Assembly: GCA_964399625.1 (NCBI GenBank)
Contig: CAYNSB010000009.1
Location: 21,618 to 85,617, forward strand
DNA length: 64,000 nucleotides
Source: CAYNSB01 sp964399625
Lineage (GTDB): Bacteria > Planctomycetota > Phycisphaerae > Phycisphaerales > UBA1924
Direction of reading: 5' to 3'
Shown: piece by piece, positions 39,109 through 47,918 of the stretch
Layout of the letters: every line of letters begins with the position of its first letter
Numbering within the stretch: the stretch's first letter is position 1
Notes under the pieces: model-generated
What the model was told of the DNA's origin: nothing
The model's database searches: none
The model's input: the letters and a program-made list of their open reading frames with translations, nothing else
Made by a program: the position numbers and the translations under genes

Positions 39109-39555
39109 ATGCCACGCCGCACCCGACAGAACCGTCGCCGGGCCCGGGCGTTCACGCTCGTTGAGGCGATCATTGCGCTGGTGATCCTGAGCGTTGCGGT
39201 GCCGTCGATGCTGCTGGCGGTGCGCGCGTACTCCAACCGGCGTGCGGACGCGATCTTCGCCTCGCGTGCGCGATGGCTCGCGAGCGAGCGGCTCGAGGAC
39301 ATCATCGCGGACCGTCACAGCAACAACCGCGGGTACTCGTACGTCATCAGCTCGAACTATCCCGCCGAGGCGAGCGTCACGGGGTTCACGAACTTCGCCC
39401 GCTCCACGTCCATCACCGAGACCGCGACGGACCTGACCACGTCGCAGCCGGGCAGCGGGATCAAGGTCGCGACGGTCACGGTCACATACACGGACGAGCA
39501 GGGCGGGTCGCGTTCGTTCGCGCTGTCCACCGTTCTCACGAGCTACACGCCATGA
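39109..39555 (+). CDS. minor pseudopilin, GspI-like
   Basis: A 148-residue prepilin, leader RRRARAFTLVEAIIALVILSVAVPSML, with the FTLVEAIIAL variant usual for GspI/PilV proteins. The SRARWLASERLEDIIADRH helix is also typical for GspI (AxxxAxxxLE). The C-terminal part is a short beta domain. The stop overlaps the next ATG as ATGA. Confidence 0.78.
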   Translation: MPRRTRQNRRRARAFTLVEAIIALVILSVAVPSMLLAVRAYSNRRADAIFASRARWLASERLEDIIADRHSNNRGYSYVISSNYPAEASVTGFTNFARSTSITETATDLTTSQPGSGIKVATVTVTYTDEQGGSRSFALSTVLTSYTP

Positions 39556-40091
39556 GCCGCACGGGCCGAACAATCCGCCGCGGTTTCACGCTCGTCGAGG
39601 CGATCGCGGCGCTCACGATCATTGCCGTGCTTGGGTCCGTCTCGTCGCGGATCGTGTACTCGGCGATCTCGTCCGTGCGGGATGGCTCGGATCGCGCGCA
39701 GCTCCACGCCGAGGGGTGCGCCGCGATGGAGACGCTCTTGAGTGCGCTGCGGGACGTGTCGCGGACCGCGGCGGGCGGGGGCAACATCACGTCGGTCACC
39801 GCGTCGAGCATCACCTACAACACCACGCAGACGGTCGCTCTGTCGGGCACGACGCTGAACTTCACGGACACGGCGCAGAGCGGCACGGCCCAGCCCATGC
39901 TGCGAAACGTCTCGTCCTTCGCGATCCAGTGCTACGACCAGGACGGGACGGCGCTTGCGACGTCGCTCTCGGGCAGCGGCATCGACCCCGTGCGACGCGT
40001 GCAGATCACCATCACGCTCTCCAAGAACGGGCTGAGCGAGACGATCCGTTCGCGCGTTTTCCTACGGAACACCATGCAAGGAGCGGGCTGA
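39552..40091 (+). CDS. minor pseudopilin, GspJ-like
   Basis: A 179-residue prepilin with leader IRRGFTLVEAIAALTIIAVLG, a long N-terminal helix and a beta-rich C-terminal domain (TVALSGTTLNFTDTA, RRVQITITLSKNG), resembling GspJ/PilW proteins. ATG 39552 overlaps the upstream stop codon and its own stop overlaps the next start as TGATG. Part of the GspH-I-J-K tip complex order. Confidence 0.75.
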   Translation: MSRTGRTIRRGFTLVEAIAALTIIAVLGSVSSRIVYSAISSVRDGSDRAQLHAEGCAAMETLLSALRDVSRTAAGGGNITSVTASSITYNTTQTVALSGTTLNFTDTAQSGTAQPMLRNVSSFAIQCYDQDGTALATSLSGSGIDPVRRVQITITLSKNGLSETIRSRVFLRNTMQGAG

Positions 40092-40465
40092 TGCGTACGA
40101 CGCGCAAGCCGATGCGTCGCCGCGGCACCGTGGCGGTCGCGATCATGGGCACGCTCACCATCCTGCAGGTGTGCGTGCTCGCGGGAGCCATCACGGGCAC
40201 CCGCGATCAAGAGATCGTCACGCTCCGCGTGGATACCGCGCGTGCGCTGTACGCCGCGGAGGGCGGCATGAACCTGGCGATCCGCGAGGTGATGAACGGC
40301 ACGGACGCCGACGGCGACGGCACCGTGGGATCCATCGCGACGCGCACGCTCACGGGCGGAGTGTCGCTCAGCGTGACTTCGGCGACGGTGTCGGGCAACC
40401 AGCAGCTCACGTCGCGCGGCACGCTCCGAAGCTCGAATCGCGCGGTGCAGGCGACCATCCGCTAG
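40091..40465 (+). CDS. short GspK/PilX-like pseudopilin
   Basis: A 124-residue protein with RRRGTVAVAIMGTLTILQVCVL in place of a normal prepilin leader, then VDTARALYAAEGGMNLAIREV, the Ala-rich helix typical of GspK/PilX proteins. Full-length GspK proteins are around 300 residues, so this is a much shortened form without the large globular and calcium-binding domains. Its position after GspJ supports the GspK role. The start overlaps the previous stop codon by one base. Confidence 0.62.
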   Translation: MRTTRKPMRRRGTVAVAIMGTLTILQVCVLAGAITGTRDQEIVTLRVDTARALYAAEGGMNLAIREVMNGTDADGDGTVGSIATRTLTGGVSLSVTSATVSGNQQLTSRGTLRSSNRAVQATIR

Positions 40466-40509
40466 CAGGCCGCGCGGGGCCGAACGGGCCCAGGGCTGTG
40501 GTCCGTGTT

Positions 40510-42279
40510 ATGGGACACATCATCGGAACGCGCGGGCCCGAAGAGGGGGCCCGCACGGACCGATACACGGGTACGCCGGTGTCCCCGGCGGTGCCGACCA
40601 GGGTCATCTTCGTGAGAGGCATCGTGCCCAAAGCTCGCGTCGTCATCGAGGTATCGCCCACGCGCGTGGAGGTCAGTCTCCTGGGCGAGGGTGCGCGCTC
40701 GCTGTCGCGTTTGCGCACCGCTGGCGAGGACTCCTGGGGCGCGGTGCTCGACGCGACGCGCGACACGCTCAAGGAACTGATCGGCACTCTGGGCGTTTTG
40801 GGTGCACGCGCGACGGTCATCTATCACGCCCCGACGACGTCGGTCGGTGTGTTCGCGTGCCCCACGTCGGCCGGCTCCAAGGGCGTCGAGCAGTCGGTCC
40901 GACTGAGCCTCAGCGAGAACGCGGGCTTCGCCCTTGTGCCCGGCGCGAGCGACCTGCGCGTGCTGTGGCGCGATTCGGCGGCCACGGCCGATCCGGCCGC
41001 ACCACAAACCCACACGCTCGCCTGCGCCGATCGCGAGGAGACTCTCGAAGCGGTGGTTGCCTGGGCGAGCAGCGCGGGCGTGATCGTGGATCGACTGGTG
41101 CCGGCGTCCGCGCTGTTGCTCGAACGGGCGGTTGCGGCCGCTACCGATAGCTCTGCGAACGCTCTGGTGTTGTATGTCGGGGAGCACGGCTCCGTGCTCG
41201 CGTCGTGCGCTCAAGGGCGCGTGCGCCTGGTTCGGCCGATCGCGCTGGGCATCGAGCCCCTCGCCGGCGCGCTGCGTCAGGCGCCCGCCGCGGACGCGTC
41301 GGGCCTGGTGTTCGAGGGGGAGAGCGCGCTCAAATTCGTGCTGACCGCGGGTGTGCCCAAGCGAGCCCAGGGCGGCGTTGCGGCCTCGGGCGATGATCGA
41401 GCCCTTGCCCTGATGCAGCCCACGCTCCAGCGTGCGGTCATCGAGATTCGCCAGACGCTGCGTTTCGGGCTCACGGAGCAGGCGCGCAAGGACCTTTGCC
41501 TGGTCGTGCGGGGCGCGGGGGCTCGCGTGCCACGGCTGGGCGAGGTGATTGCCGAGCAGCTGGGGCTCACGCTGAAGCTCGCGCCCGAGCCGCCGACCAC
41601 GTCCGGGGCTTCGGCGTGCGCTCAGGCCTCGACACTGGGGCTCGCGGGCGAGCGCACGGTGGGGCTCCTGCCCCGGGCTTCGCGCTCGAGGGCGCTGATG
41701 GAACGCGCCCGGCGCGGCGTGCTGGTGGGGGCGGGCGTGGCCATGGCCTTGATCCTGGTCCAGACCGTCGTCGCCCGCGTCCAGCTCTCGGGAGCGCGAC
41801 GCACGCTCGCACAGGAGCAGTCGCGGGCCGAAACCATCCGTCCCCTCATCGAGACGCAACGGCGGGGCCGGGAGGCTGGCATCGCGTACACCGCGGCGGT
41901 GGCGCGCGTGCGGGAGCGGTTCGCGGTGTGTCCGCGCTGGGACGCGATGCTCGCGGTGCTCTCACGCCGGACGCCCGAGGGCGTGCGCCTGTCCGAGGTG
42001 TCGATGGCGCTCGACTCGACGAACAAGCCGATCGCCCGCTTCCAGGGGCGGACGGTGCTCCGGGCCGGCGTCGACGCGAACGAATCGATCAAGCGCTTCA
42101 TGGACGAGCTGACCAGCGCACCCGTGTTCAAGGCGGTGCGTCTGGGCGCCACGCAGCGGCTGCAGTCGGCCGAGGGTGTGACGATCACGTTCGATGTCTC
42201 TGCGAACCTTGTCGAGCTCCCGTTGGACGACGCGGAGCTCGGGCTCGCCAGCGCAGGCGGGCCTGGAGGCACGCCATGA
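40510..42279 (+). CDS. GspL-like protein (PilM-PilN type fusion)
   Basis: A 589-residue protein with an N-terminal cytoplasmic region resembling the actin-like PilM/GspL domain (VIEVSPTRVEVSLLGEG, LVLYVGEHGSVLASC), one membrane helix (about residues 400-425, VLVGAGVAMALILVQTVVARV) and a coiled-coil plus ferredoxin-like periplasmic part as in PilN/GspL. This is how GspL joins the ATPase to the periplasmic parts. The start is uncertain: ATG 40510 is the first plausible; GTG codons near 40621 would remove a non-conserved 30-40 residues. The stop overlaps the PilO-like start as ATGA. Confidence 0.72.
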   Translation: MGHIIGTRGPEEGARTDRYTGTPVSPAVPTRVIFVRGIVPKARVVIEVSPTRVEVSLLGEGARSLSRLRTAGEDSWGAVLDATRDTLKELIGTLGVLGARATVIYHAPTTSVGVFACPTSAGSKGVEQSVRLSLSENAGFALVPGASDLRVLWRDSAATADPAAPQTHTLACADREETLEAVVAWASSAGVIVDRLVPASALLLERAVAAATDSSANALVLYVGEHGSVLASCAQGRVRLVRPIALGIEPLAGALRQAPAADASGLVFEGESALKFVLTAGVPKRAQGGVAASGDDRALALMQPTLQRAVIEIRQTLRFGLTEQARKDLCLVVRGAGARVPRLGEVIAEQLGLTLKLAPEPPTTSGASACAQASTLGLAGERTVGLLPRASRSRALMERARRGVLVGAGVAMALILVQTVVARVQLSGARRTLAQEQSRAETIRPLIETQRRGREAGIAYTAAVARVRERFAVCPRWDAMLAVLSRRTPEGVRLSEVSMALDSTNKPIARFQGRTVLRAGVDANESIKRFMDELTSAPVFKAVRLGATQRLQSAEGVTITFDVSANLVELPLDDAELGLASAGGPGGTP

Positions 42280-42905
42280 AGCCCCAGGAACTTCGTCCGC
42301 TGATCTCGAGGGGGGCGATCGCGCTGGGCGTGTGCGTGGGCGTCTACATGATCGCGCTCGCGCCGGCGCAGCGGGAACTGGGACGGGTGCGTGCGCAGAT
42401 CGAATCGACCCGCGCGGAGGTGCTCGAAGGACAATCCATCGAGGGCAGCGCCGCGGCGCTCAACGCGGCGCTCAGCGGGACGCGGACGAGGTCCGAATCG
42501 CTCGCGGAGCGGGGCCGGCGGGCGCGCGACGAGCGCGAGGCCTTCGACTCGATCACGGAGCTCGCGGTACGCCATCGCGTGACGGTGCAGCAGCTCACGC
42601 CGCTCAAGAACATCGCCTCGCGTTCGCCCGCGGCGACCACGCCGGGCGCGCCGCAGGCGCCGCCCGCGCCCTCGCGCGATCTCGCGATCGGGTACACGAT
42701 CTCGTTCACGAGCGAATACGGGGACATGGTGCGCATGATCCATTCGCTCGAGCACGAGATGGGGTACGCGATGGTGACGGGAGTTCGTGCGGCGCCCATC
42801 GGTGAGGCGGGCAGCACGCTCGTGCAGGGCGAGATCAGCGTGGAGTTGTACTCGATCGACCCGACGCCCGTCGTCGCCGGGGCTCCCACGGAGGCTGCGC
42901 GATGA
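42276..42905 (+). CDS. PilO/GspM-like inner-membrane protein
   Basis: A 209-residue protein with one N-terminal membrane helix (GAIALGVCVGVYMIALAPA), a coiled coil (RELGRVRAQIESTRAEVLEGQ and on) and a ferredoxin-like C-terminal domain containing ISFTSEYGDMVRMIHSLE, the PilO/GspM pattern. It would pair with the upstream GspL/PilN-like protein. Starts and stops overlap with both neighbours (ATGA). Confidence 0.8.
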   Translation: MKPQELRPLISRGAIALGVCVGVYMIALAPAQRELGRVRAQIESTRAEVLEGQSIEGSAAALNAALSGTRTRSESLAERGRRARDEREAFDSITELAVRHRVTVQQLTPLKNIASRSPAATTPGAPQAPPAPSRDLAIGYTISFTSEYGDMVRMIHSLEHEMGYAMVTGVRAAPIGEAGSTLVQGEISVELYSIDPTPVVAGAPTEAAR

Positions 42906-43552
42906 TGCTCAGGCGTCAGCTCCTTCTGGCCGAGATCGCCGCCGGCGCCGCGCCGGTGGTTCTCCTTCTGTTGATCTCTGGATCGAGCGGGCCCGCGTCG
43001 ACGTCGGCGATGAGCGTGCAAACGAACACGCCCACGGCGCCCATTGCCGCGCCGGCGAAGGCGCTCTCGCCCGAGCAGGCCCGCGTGCGCGAGTTCGTGC
43101 GTGGCATCACGCTCGAGCCACCGATGCCCTCGCCAATGGACCATCCGTCCCTGCATCCGGTCGAGGTGGTCGAGCCGCGCCCGGACGCCGGCGGGCCGCG
43201 AACAGTGCCCAATGATCCGCTGAGCGCGCTTCGCGTGACGAGCATCGTGGGCAACAACGAGGGCGGGCTGGCGCTGATCAACGGCAAGGTCTACAAACTG
43301 GGCGAGCAGCCCACGCCGGGCATCACGATCCGCGAGATCGATGCGCGGCTGAACACCGTCACGCTCGAGCTTCCCGATGGCTCGATCCGCAAGGTCGAGA
43401 AGCGGGCCGAGCACTCGAAGCAGCGTCCGTCGCGATCGCCACCGACTTTGGGGCGCCCTCGCACGCCCGGGACGCGCCCCGACGATTCGCCCGTCGTGCC
43501 TCCCAGCGAGCGCGGCGAGCCCAAGGGCGACAACCCGCCCCCGCCGCGGTAG
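42902..43552 (+). CDS. PilP/GspC-like protein, last gene of the platform operon
   Basis: A 216-residue protein with an N-terminal hydrophobic segment (LLLAEIAAGAAPVVLLLLISG), a Pro-rich linker, a homology-region-like beta domain (DPLSALRVTSIVGNNEGGLALINGKVYKLGE) like that of GspC/PilP, and a long Pro/Arg-rich tail. GspC/PilP normally links the inner-membrane complex to the outer-membrane secretin. No secretin gene follows; the operon ends 9 bp from the convergent thyX. Confidence 0.7.
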   Translation: MMLRRQLLLAEIAAGAAPVVLLLLISGSSGPASTSAMSVQTNTPTAPIAAPAKALSPEQARVREFVRGITLEPPMPSPMDHPSLHPVEVVEPRPDAGGPRTVPNDPLSALRVTSIVGNNEGGLALINGKVYKLGEQPTPGITIREIDARLNTVTLELPDGSIRKVEKRAEHSKQRPSRSPPTLGRPRTPGTRPDDSPVVPPSERGEPKGDNPPPPR

Positions 43553-43561
43553 TCCGCGGGC

Positions 43562-44593
43562 CTAGAGCCCGAGCCTCTTGCGTTTCTCGTCCCATTCCGC
43601 GCGCTCGCGCGAGTTGGCAGTCTCGATCGCGAACTGCTCCTGAGAAACCGCGCCGGCGAGCGCGCCCACGCCGCGGCGCAACGCCTCGACCTCCAGCCGG
43701 GTCAGTCGCACGCTCTCGAGCTCGTAGTCCCGCCATGCCTCGATCGTGACGGGCACGATCGGCTCGAGCAATGCGAGCATCGCCTCCGCGTAGACGCGGA
43801 TCTCCTTTTGCGCGTGGGCGTCCAGCCGAAGCGAGAGGAACCGAAGGATGTTGTGCAGGTCGCACTTCCAGTACCACTGCGTATACACGCTCACCGGGAG
43901 GCCGATCCGAGCCAGCTCGCGCGACACGCCCTTCTCGGTGAGTGCCGTGTACCGCTGGTACAACGCCTCGGAGTCCTCGAGGAACTTGACGAACTCCTGC
44001 GCGGTGAGCAGCCCCTGGGCATCGCCCTGGTCGCGCGAGCCCTCGTGCCCCCGCGCCGGCGCGCTCTGCACGAACGTCTCCTCGCCGCCCTGGCGATTGG
44101 ACACGGACTGCTTCCGCACATCCTCCACGCTGGGTCGGTAGAAGTGATCGGGCATGATCGAGTACCGCCCGGAGTACTCGTTGACGTTCGCCGTGCGGTG
44201 GCGGATCCACTGCCGCGCGACGAAGATCGGCATCGAGACGTGGAATTTGAACTCGAGCATCTCGAAGGGAGTCGTGTGCCGGTGGCGCAGCAGGTACCGG
44301 ATGAGCCCGCGGTCCTCGTGCACCTTCTTCGTGCCGGCGCCGTAGCTCACGCGCGCGGCCTGCACGATCGCAAAGTCACCCGTTCCGATCGACCCGTCCG
44401 AGTTCTGGGGCACGAGGCGGGGCATCGCGTCGATGAGCGCGAGGAACCCGTGCTCGTGGATTTTCACTTCAAGGCGCTGGCACCCGCCCATGACATCGGT
44501 GAGCGGCGCGGATGCTGGGATGCGCACGACGGCGGGCGCGCCGCTCGGCTTCGCGCTCCGCGCGTGCTCGGGCTTGCTTTCGAGTTGGGACAT
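43562..44593 (-). CDS. thyX: flavin-dependent thymidylate synthase
   Basis: ThyX methylates dUMP using methylenetetrahydrofolate and FAD. The 343-residue protein is longer than the usual 220-260, with an N-terminal extension before the VQAARVSYG block and a Gly/Asp-rich insertion after KQSVSNRQ. The signature RHRTANVNEYSGRYS is present (RHRxxxxNExSxR-type), as are LIRYLLRHRHTTPFEMLEF and QWYWKCDLHNILRFLSLR. ATG 44593 is used; TACGCT lies 8 bp upstream. No thyA is in the window, so this could be the only thymidylate source. Confidence 0.93.
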   Translation of the reverse strand: MSQLESKPEHARSAKPSGAPAVVRIPASAPLTDVMGGCQRLEVKIHEHGFLALIDAMPRLVPQNSDGSIGTGDFAIVQAARVSYGAGTKKVHEDRGLIRYLLRHRHTTPFEMLEFKFHVSMPIFVARQWIRHRTANVNEYSGRYSIMPDHFYRPSVEDVRKQSVSNRQGGEETFVQSAPARGHEGSRDQGDAQGLLTAQEFVKFLEDSEALYQRYTALTEKGVSRELARIGLPVSVYTQWYWKCDLHNILRFLSLRLDAHAQKEIRVYAEAMLALLEPIVPVTIEAWRDYELESVRLTRLEVEALRRGVGALAGAVSQEQFAIETANSRERAEWDEKRKRLGL

Positions 44594-44676
44594 GCGGGGA
44601 GAGCGTAGTTCGCCAACCAAGCGACATGTCCCGGCGCTCCCCTTGAATCACGAACATTCTTGCTGTGGAAACAATG

Positions 44677-46206
44677 TCATCTGGCCGGGGGATCCATCGT
44701 CGGGGCAGACCAGAGCACGCAATCACCTTGGGGCGCACGGTCACGCTCCTCGGGGGGAAACCAGTCCCCGGCCTTGCGGTTCGCCTTTTCATCGCCCGCG
44801 GGTGTGCCCCCATCATCCTTTCGATCGGCGCCGATGGAATAGATGATCGGGCGACCGTCACGCAAAACGAATCGCAGTGGCTTGCCATCGAACGGATCGA
44901 TGGGCGGGTGCTCTCCGAGGAACGGGGCGATCTCTCCTTGTTCTCGAGGCCAACGACCATTCGCCAAACGGAACCGCTCCAGCGCGATCACGAGCAGCGT
45001 GGCGTCGCGATCGAGCCGGGCGCGCTCGGAGGACGCGAACGCGGAAGCGAACCGATTGGGGTGCACGATTGCGAGCGGCTCGGAACGTCCGCTCCCCTTC
45101 CATTCCTCGGCGATCTGATCTCGACGTGCGCCCGCTTCGAGCCTGGTGCGAGTCCACGGCACGCTGCGGAGATCGGTTGCATATCCCTCAGCGATGGAAT
45201 GCCAGGCGTCGAGTTCTTGACGGCGCGTCGGCAAGCGCACAAGCGCTGCCCAGGAGAGGCGGGCCGCCTGCGCGGGCAGCAGGGCCTCGGGCTCCTGCCC
45301 GGCGAAGATGAACCGCATGCTGTACCCATCCCGACACAAGTACCCGTCGCCGCTCGTCGTCAGGGAATATGTGCGCTGGATGTTGTCTTCAAAGAGCGCA
45401 GTTTCACCCTCTATTCGTGCACTGAGGTCCTCGGGCCAACGCAGCGTTGCGAGTCGTCCCGCGATCTCCGCCAGCGCGGCATCGTCCAGCATCGCTGGAT
45501 GCGCGTCGATAAGGTCGCGCAGAAGTTGATCGTGCAATGAGAGGATGGCGATTGATACGAGGTCGAGGATCGCCATGGTCGATTCGCGCAGAGCGCGGGA
45601 AAGCCCCAGCATCGCGCGCAGGTCGCCCAAGATCCGGGACCGCTTCTCCTCGGTCGAGAGGGTGTCGAGCCCGGCCGCAAGCCAGCAATCCGCGGCCAGC
45701 GCTCGAGCGAAGTTTCGGCATGTGCCGGTGTACGGCATGAGTATCGCCAGAACCGGCGGGTTCTCCCGATCAGCGAGCGACACAGGCCCGTCGTCGTCTT
45801 CCGGCGTGCCGCCCACGACTAATGTGGGGTCGCTCCCCCAGCGGAGCGGGATGCCGAGCACCGGCTTGTCCATCGCGTGCCGGATGAGTTCGAGCGATCG
45901 CTGCCGACGTTCCATCCCGCGCACGAACGACGGCCAATCCGCATCGTTCGGCTCGCAGCGTGGGTACTTCATCGCGATCCAATCGATTCCGAGCTCGCCA
46001 TCCACCTGGACGCGCGGGAACGAGGCAACCGCATCGCGGAAGAGGTCGATGCCCCGGTCTTCCATCGGCGTGGCGCTCCACGACGACATCAGCTCGTGCG
46101 AGTAGTTCCGATCCACGACCGGGTGCATGAAGTAGAACATCGCCAACGCGCCGCATCGGGCGATGAGCTCGGTGAGAACCAGCGGGATGAGCACGAACCA
46201 TGGCAT
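44677..46206 (-). CDS. hypothetical membrane-anchored protein, tandem paralog A
   Basis: A 509-residue protein, unrecognised. It has one N-terminal hydrophobic helix (about residues 4-27) and a large, probably periplasmic, alpha-rich domain. It shares with its downstream-oriented neighbour (46252-47793) the block GETALFEDNIQR and a C-terminal segment built from DPFDGKPLRFV, GRPIIYSIGADRKDDGG and GDCVLW. The late segment looks like the calcium-binding C-terminal end of GspG-type pseudopilins, although there is no prepilin leader. No enzymatic motif. Same strand and 45 bp from its paralog, so likely one transcription unit. Confidence 0.68.
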   Translation of the reverse strand: MPWFVLIPLVLTELIARCGALAMFYFMHPVVDRNYSHELMSSWSATPMEDRGIDLFRDAVASFPRVQVDGELGIDWIAMKYPRCEPNDADWPSFVRGMERRQRSLELIRHAMDKPVLGIPLRWGSDPTLVVGGTPEDDDGPVSLADRENPPVLAILMPYTGTCRNFARALAADCWLAAGLDTLSTEEKRSRILGDLRAMLGLSRALRESTMAILDLVSIAILSLHDQLLRDLIDAHPAMLDDAALAEIAGRLATLRWPEDLSARIEGETALFEDNIQRTYSLTTSGDGYLCRDGYSMRFIFAGQEPEALLPAQAARLSWAALVRLPTRRQELDAWHSIAEGYATDLRSVPWTRTRLEAGARRDQIAEEWKGSGRSEPLAIVHPNRFASAFASSERARLDRDATLLVIALERFRLANGRWPREQGEIAPFLGEHPPIDPFDGKPLRFVLRDGRPIIYSIGADRKDDGGTPAGDEKANRKAGDWFPPEERDRAPQGDCVLWSAPTMDPPAR

Positions 46207-46251
46207 GCGCGACCCCCGGCGTGGAGGCCGGCGATTCTAGTGCGGAATGGG

Positions 46252-47793
46252 CTACTCCTTGGGTCTCTTGGGCCTGTCCACCGGCCAGAAGACCCAATCC
46301 CCGCTCGGGCATTTGCCGCGTTGCGAGGGCGGCATCCAGCGCATCACCGGGCCTTTGTCCGACGAGCCGGACTGGGTTGGCGCCGGCTCGGCGCCGCCAT
46401 CGTCCTTCCCATCGCACCCCACGGAGTACACGATCGGCCTGCCACCAGAGAGTCGGTACTTGAGCGTGGTGCCGTCGTAGTGGTCTGTGGGCGGCGCGGA
46501 CAAGTACATGGGCACGAGCGCGCCAAGGTTCGTGGGCCAATCCCGCTGCGCCAGCCTGTACCGTTCGAGCGCGACAGCGGTGCGTGTTGCCTCGATCGCC
46601 TGCGCGCCGTGCGTCTCACTCGCAATCGACGAGCTCATCGCTGGAAAGAGCAAGCTCACGAGCGAGGTGTTGATCGGGCCCACGGGCAGCGCCGCGATCT
46701 CATGCTCGAACGTGGGCTCGCTGCGCGTCCACGCGTGCTGCTGTGCGTACGCGCGGACCGAGCTCATGAGGCGCGCGTGGAGATCCATGGTTTCCTTGCG
46801 ATTCGGGCCAAACGTGATGAGCAGCGGCCCGCTGGCGATCAGCACCGAGTCATCGATGATGCGGCTTCCCGAGCTGGCGCCCGCCGCCGCGCCGTTCCAC
46901 GCGCCCATCGATTTGAGCAGATTGAAGCCCCGGTACGTGATGTGCCCGCCGCCGCGTCCATCATCGGTGAACACGCGCTGGAGGGTGTCCTCGAAAAACG
47001 CCGTTTCGCCGTCGAAGGAGCGCACGAGCGCGCCCGGGGAATCGGCCGCGCTCAGGGCCCTTTCGATCGCGGCGAGCTGCGCGTCGGACCAAAGGCCCGG
47101 AGAGTCCTGCAGCGCCTCGAGCACCACGTTGCACGCGAGCGAGCGGATGGCGACCGCCACGAGGTGGCTGATGAGGAACGGCGATTCGTCGGCATGTCGA
47201 GCGAGACCGAGCAACGCCAGGGCGTCCGCGTGCGCGCGATCGGCGTCGCCCTCGCTCCGCGCCAGGCGCATGTCGAACTCGAAGGTGCGGGCCCAGGCGC
47301 GGAATGTGCCCAGGTGTGGCAGGAGCACGCCGATCAGCATCGGGTTTTCTTCGGCGACTTCGGTGGGCAATGAATTGGCGCGCTTGCTCGGGCCGAGCAC
47401 ATAGCCCACGTCCGAGACGTTCGTCAGGAGGAATCCCATGTGCGGCATCGACGCCGCCTGCCTCACGAGCGCCAGCGAGGGCGCCGCCTCGCGTGCGAAC
47501 GACTGGGCAGCATCCCATTCCGGATCGCCCGGGTACACCTGTGGCCACATGGAGGGCGTTTTGAGCAGAGCCTCGGGCATGTCCGGGAACGCGGCGGCGG
47601 CCTTGCGATAGACGGTGTCCGCGCGCTCGTCGGGTCGCAGCGTCAGCGTGGGCTCGTTGAGCTCCTTGCTGAAGTTCCTCGCCACGGTCGGCGTGCCGAG
47701 AAGGAACATGAGCAGCAGCACGATGTACATGAGAAGGACGGCGCCGGGCACCGCAAGCACCCAGAACCACCATCGCGTGAGCACCCTTGCCAT
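46252..47793 (-). CDS. hypothetical membrane-anchored protein, tandem paralog B
   Basis: A 513-residue paralog of the gene at 44677-46206: N-terminal helix VLAVPGAVLLMYIVLLLMFLLG, GETAFFEDTLQRV in the middle and HYDGTTLKYRLSGGRPIVYSVGCDGKDDGG plus GDWVFW at the end. ATG 47793 with GGAGAA upstream is chosen; the frame is open 18 codons more. The two proteins are strongly diverged outside these blocks, so the duplication is old. Function unknown; envelope location is inferred from the helix. Confidence 0.68.
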   Translation of the reverse strand: MARVLTRWWFWVLAVPGAVLLMYIVLLLMFLLGTPTVARNFSKELNEPTLTLRPDERADTVYRKAAAAFPDMPEALLKTPSMWPQVYPGDPEWDAAQSFAREAAPSLALVRQAASMPHMGFLLTNVSDVGYVLGPSKRANSLPTEVAEENPMLIGVLLPHLGTFRAWARTFEFDMRLARSEGDADRAHADALALLGLARHADESPFLISHLVAVAIRSLACNVVLEALQDSPGLWSDAQLAAIERALSAADSPGALVRSFDGETAFFEDTLQRVFTDDGRGGGHITYRGFNLLKSMGAWNGAAAGASSGSRIIDDSVLIASGPLLITFGPNRKETMDLHARLMSSVRAYAQQHAWTRSEPTFEHEIAALPVGPINTSLVSLLFPAMSSSIASETHGAQAIEATRTAVALERYRLAQRDWPTNLGALVPMYLSAPPTDHYDGTTLKYRLSGGRPIVYSVGCDGKDDGGAEPAPTQSGSSDKGPVMRWMPPSQRGKCPSGDWVFWPVDRPKRPKE

Positions 47794-47850
47794 GCGGATT
47801 CTCCCGAGCGGATTGGGACGCGTCGCTCCTTTGCTACCGGGCGTCACGCC

Positions 47851-47856
47851 TATAGT
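47851..47856 (+). promoter_or_regulatory. putative -10 of typA
   Basis: TATAGT, with CTTTGC 16 bp upstream as a weak -35, would start a transcript near 47863 with a leader of about 55 nt to ATG 47919. Confidence 0.45.
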
Positions 47857-47918
47857 TGCAGGAATCCGTTGCTAGAACATCGCCCGAACCGCATGCCCGC
47901 GACCCCGATCAGGATTGC

